DNA of 64,000 nt, taken from positions 62,001-126,000 of the forward strand of contig JAQCTH010000001.1 of the NCBI GenBank assembly GCA_027686065.1, read 5' to 3'. Position numbers and translations under genes: made by a program. The stretch comes from Clostridiaceae bacterium AF10-41 (GTDB lineage Bacteria; Bacillota; Clostridia; Clostridiales; Clostridiaceae). Shown in pieces: positions 62,159 to 64,000 of the stretch (its first letter is position 1; every line of letters starts with the position of its first letter). The notes below the pieces were generated by a model that was not told the DNA's origin, did no database searches, and saw nothing but the letters and a program-made list of their open reading frames with translations.

Positions 62159-62793
62159 TGTTAGAAATATTATTACCAGCATTTAATAAAACAATTATAA
62201 TGGTATTTTTTTCAACACTATTTTCAGTAATTTTAGGTTTTATACCAGCTATAGCATTAATAGTTACAGCTCCTAATGGATTAAAACCAAATAAGGTAAT
62301 ATATAATGTGTTGGATAGTATAATAAATATTTTAAGAAGTTTTCCTTTTCTAATACTAATGGTAGCAATAGTACCATTTACAAAATTAGTAGTTGGAAAA
62401 TCAATTGGGACCGAAGCAGCAATAGTACCATTAACAGTAGCTGCAGCACCTTTTGTAGCAAGAATTATAGAATCAGCTTTAAAGGAAGTAGATCCAGGAG
62501 TAGTAGAAGCAGCAAAATCCTTCGGAGCTTCTAATACACAAATAATATTTAAAGTAATGTTAAAAGAAGCCATTCCTTCTATAATATCTGGATTAACATT
62601 AACAATAATAAGCATAATAGGGTATTCAGCAATGGCTGGAACAGTAGGTGGAGGAGGTCTTGGAGATGTAGCAATAAGGTACGGATACCAAAGATACCAG
62701 ACAGATGTAATGATTGTAACAGTAATAATATTAGTAATAATAGTACAAGCGTTACAAACACTAGGAAATTACTTGTATAAGAAACTATCATAA
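62158..62793 (+). CDS. metI: Methionine ABC importer permease MetI
   Basis: 211 residues with five membrane helices, the size of MetI. The EAA-like loop reads VVEAAKSFGASNTQIIFKVM followed by LKEAIPSI. It overlaps metN by one base (TAATG), so the two are translationally coupled. Functions as a homodimer with MetN. Confidence 0.96.
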   Translation: MLEILLPAFNKTIIMVFFSTLFSVILGFIPAIALIVTAPNGLKPNKVIYNVLDSIINILRSFPFLILMVAIVPFTKLVVGKSIGTEAAIVPLTVAAAPFVARIIESALKEVDPGVVEAAKSFGASNTQIIFKVMLKEAIPSIISGLTLTIISIIGYSAMAGTVGGGGLGDVAIRYGYQRYQTDVMIVTVIILVIIVQALQTLGNYLYKKLS

Positions 62794-62808
62794 TTTTTTC
62801 AATTAACG

Positions 62809-62916
62809 ATTTATAATTTCTAATTATAAATTAAAATGATATTTATTAAATTTAAATATAGAATAATAAACTAATTAAATAGAAAAATATAAATAAAGAA
62901 ACTCTGCAAGAGTTTC
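62809..62916 (+). other. Two hairpins in the metI-metQ gap
   Basis: ATTTATAATT/AATTATAAAT (62809-62831) and GAAACTCT/AGAGTTTC (62898-62916), both perfect, neither with a T run. They may protect the metNI mRNA or adjust metQ level in the 180-bp gap. Confidence 0.45.
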
Positions 62917-62920
62917 ACAG

Positions 62921-62958
62921 ACAATTATCAATTATCCATTAATAATGATCAATTATAA
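62921..62958. repeat. Degenerate AATTATCA-type intergenic repeat
   Basis: ACAATTATCAATTATCCATT followed by AATAATGATCAATTATAAC. Similar in style to the runs at 2394-2430 and 60345-60379. Non-coding, just upstream of the metQ ribosome site. Confidence 0.35.
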
Positions 62959-62973
62959 CAAGGGGGTTTTTAT

Positions 62974-63810
62974 ATGAAAAGAAAATCAATTTTATCAATT
63001 TTATTAACAGGGGCTTTAGCAATAAGTTTAGTAGGATGCGGAGGAGCAAAGACAGATAATAGTACAGGTTCAGCATCAAAAGACAAAACAATAACAATAG
63101 GGGTTACACCAGTCCCACATAAGGATATAGTAGAGGTTATAAAACCAGAACTTGAAGAAAAAGGATATACAGTTAATATAGTTGAATTCACTGACTATGT
63201 AACACCAAATACATCTTTAGAAGAAGGGGAGTTAGATGCAAACTACTTTCAAACTATAGCTTATTTAGATGAAACTAATGAAGGAAAGGGATTACACTTA
63301 ACTTATACAAAGGGAGTGCACTTAGAGCCTTTAGCAGTTTATTCAAGAAAAATTAAGGCTTTAAAAGAGATACAGGATGGAGCAATAGTTGCTGTACCAA
63401 ATGATCCATCTAACGAAGCAAGAGCTTTAAGAGTTTTAGAAAACTCAGGATTAATAAAGTTAAAAGATGGTGAACTAGTTACTCCAAAGGATATAACAGA
63501 AAATCCAAAGAACTTAAAATTTGAAGAATTAGAAGCAGCACAACTTCCAAGAGTTTTAGATGAAGTGGCATTAGCAGTTATAAATGGTAACTATGCACTA
63601 GAAGCAGGTTTAAGTCCATCAAAAGATGCAGTATTTGTAGAAGATGCTAATTCAGAAGCATCAAAGAAGTATCACAATGTAATAGCAATCAAAAAAGGAA
63701 ATGAAAATATTCAAAAAATTAAAGACTTAACTGAAGCATTAACATCAGATACAGTTAAAAAGTATATTGAAGAAAAATATTCAGATGGATCAGTACTTCC
63801 AGTCTTCTAA
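62974..63810 (+). CDS. metQ: Methionine-binding lipoprotein MetQ (NlpA family)
   Basis: 278 residues. Lipobox LVGC with lipidated Cys22. The NlpA/MetQ fold shows ITIGVTPVPHKDIVEVIKPE near the mature start, the DANYFQTIAYLDE block near 90, VAVPNDPSNEARALRVL, and VALAVINGNYALEAGL near 205. It captures methionine outside the cell for MetNI. It is separated from metI by 180 bp with hairpins but has no terminator before it, so it should be under the same SAM riboswitch. Ribosome site AAGGGGG. Confidence 0.97.
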   Translation: MKRKSILSILLTGALAISLVGCGGAKTDNSTGSASKDKTITIGVTPVPHKDIVEVIKPELEEKGYTVNIVEFTDYVTPNTSLEEGELDANYFQTIAYLDETNEGKGLHLTYTKGVHLEPLAVYSRKIKALKEIQDGAIVAVPNDPSNEARALRVLENSGLIKLKDGELVTPKDITENPKNLKFEELEAAQLPRVLDEVALAVINGNYALEAGLSPSKDAVFVEDANSEASKKYHNVIAIKKGNENIQKIKDLTEALTSDTVKKYIEEKYSDGSVLPVF

Positions 63811-63835
63811 GAATTTTTGATATATTAACTTCAAT

Positions 63836-63905
63836 AAAGAGTAGATAATTAATGGCTGAAATAAATATAATTCAGTTAGTTTATTATCTACTCTTTGATT
63901 TTTTG
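63836..63905 (+). terminator. Terminator after metQ
   Basis: AAAGAGTAGATAAT (63836-63849) and ATTATCTACTCTTT (63883-63896), perfect 14-bp stem closing a long loop, then GATTTTTTG. Confidence 0.85.
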
Positions 63906-63984
63906 ATGTGAATTACATTTTGATATTTATGATATAATAAATATTAAAATGTATTACTAAAGTAAAGTGAAAAAGGAGAACTAA

Positions 63985-64000
63985 ATGAAAAAATTAAGTA
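63985..64000 (+). CDS. Start of a gene cut by the right window edge
   Basis: AAGGAG (63973-63978) precedes an ATG at 63985 reading MKKLS to the edge. TATAAT at 63933-63938 may be its -10. The basic start fits a signal peptide or lipoprotein, but five codons cannot identify it. Confidence 0.5.

Overview
The window reads as a chromosomal segment of a low-GC, Gram-positive, anaerobic Clostridium (sensu stricto, gut type). Signs are very AT-rich DNA, strong AGGAGG-type ribosome sites with frequent GTG/TTG starts, lipoproteins, sortase-anchored LPGTG proteins, clostridial DUF families, a SAM-I riboswitch, and a stator pair plus chemoreceptors implying motility. No rRNA, tRNA, transposase, phage gene or CRISPR array was seen. 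The species cannot be named from sequence alone.

Layout. 1-6.1 kb: housekeeping and small genes (penicillin-binding carboxypeptidase cut by the left edge, ComEA-like protein, DUF350, lipoprotein, RDD protein, 23S rRNA methyltransferase RlmD with a disrupted-looking 3' end, DUF4256). 6.1-11.2 kb: two-component system plus MacB/FtsX-type ABC transporter, a probable peptide-sensing and detoxification module. 11.4-16.8 kb: CZB chemoreceptor, YjiH-type membrane protein on the minus strand, DUF2249 protein behind an FNR/CRP-type box, MerR/TipAS regulator, ROK kinase. 17.1-28.6 kb: two giant cell-wall-anchored GH92 mannosidases with lectin-like modules. 28.8-32.1 kb: motAB and a chemoreceptor.

32.5-44.1 kb: an ABC importer, a 1052-residue GH94-clan phosphorylase, a cytoplasmic GH30, a LacI regulator and a roughly 900-residue GH94 phosphorylase. 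This looks like ATP-sparing intracellular breakdown of an imported beta-glucan oligosaccharide. 44.3-50.8 kb: two 6-phospho-beta-glucosidases, an RpiR regulator and a complete lactose/cellobiose-type PTS (IIB, IIC, IIA). 51-53 kb: DUF1904, a small secreted thioester-domain protein, a PAP2 phosphatase and a 63-residue protein. 53.3-60.2 kb: maltodextrin locus (PucR/CdaR-type activator, MalEFG-like importer, LacI regulator, MalQ) with three matching operator-like sites. 60.4-63.8 kb: DUF503, then a SAM-I riboswitch controlling metNIQ. A new gene starts at the right edge.

Together the genes describe a saccharolytic gut commensal. Surface mannosidases trim host or yeast mannans, two ABC systems and one PTS import alpha- and beta-glucans, and phosphorylases and phospho-glucosidases process them inside. 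The most unusual points are: the first GH92 has Gln where the family's general-acid Glu is expected (a possible mannose-1-phosphate uncapping enzyme); the paired phosphorylases; the free-standing thioester protein; and the short insertion at the end of rlmD. All function calls come from reading motifs by eye; no database search was run.
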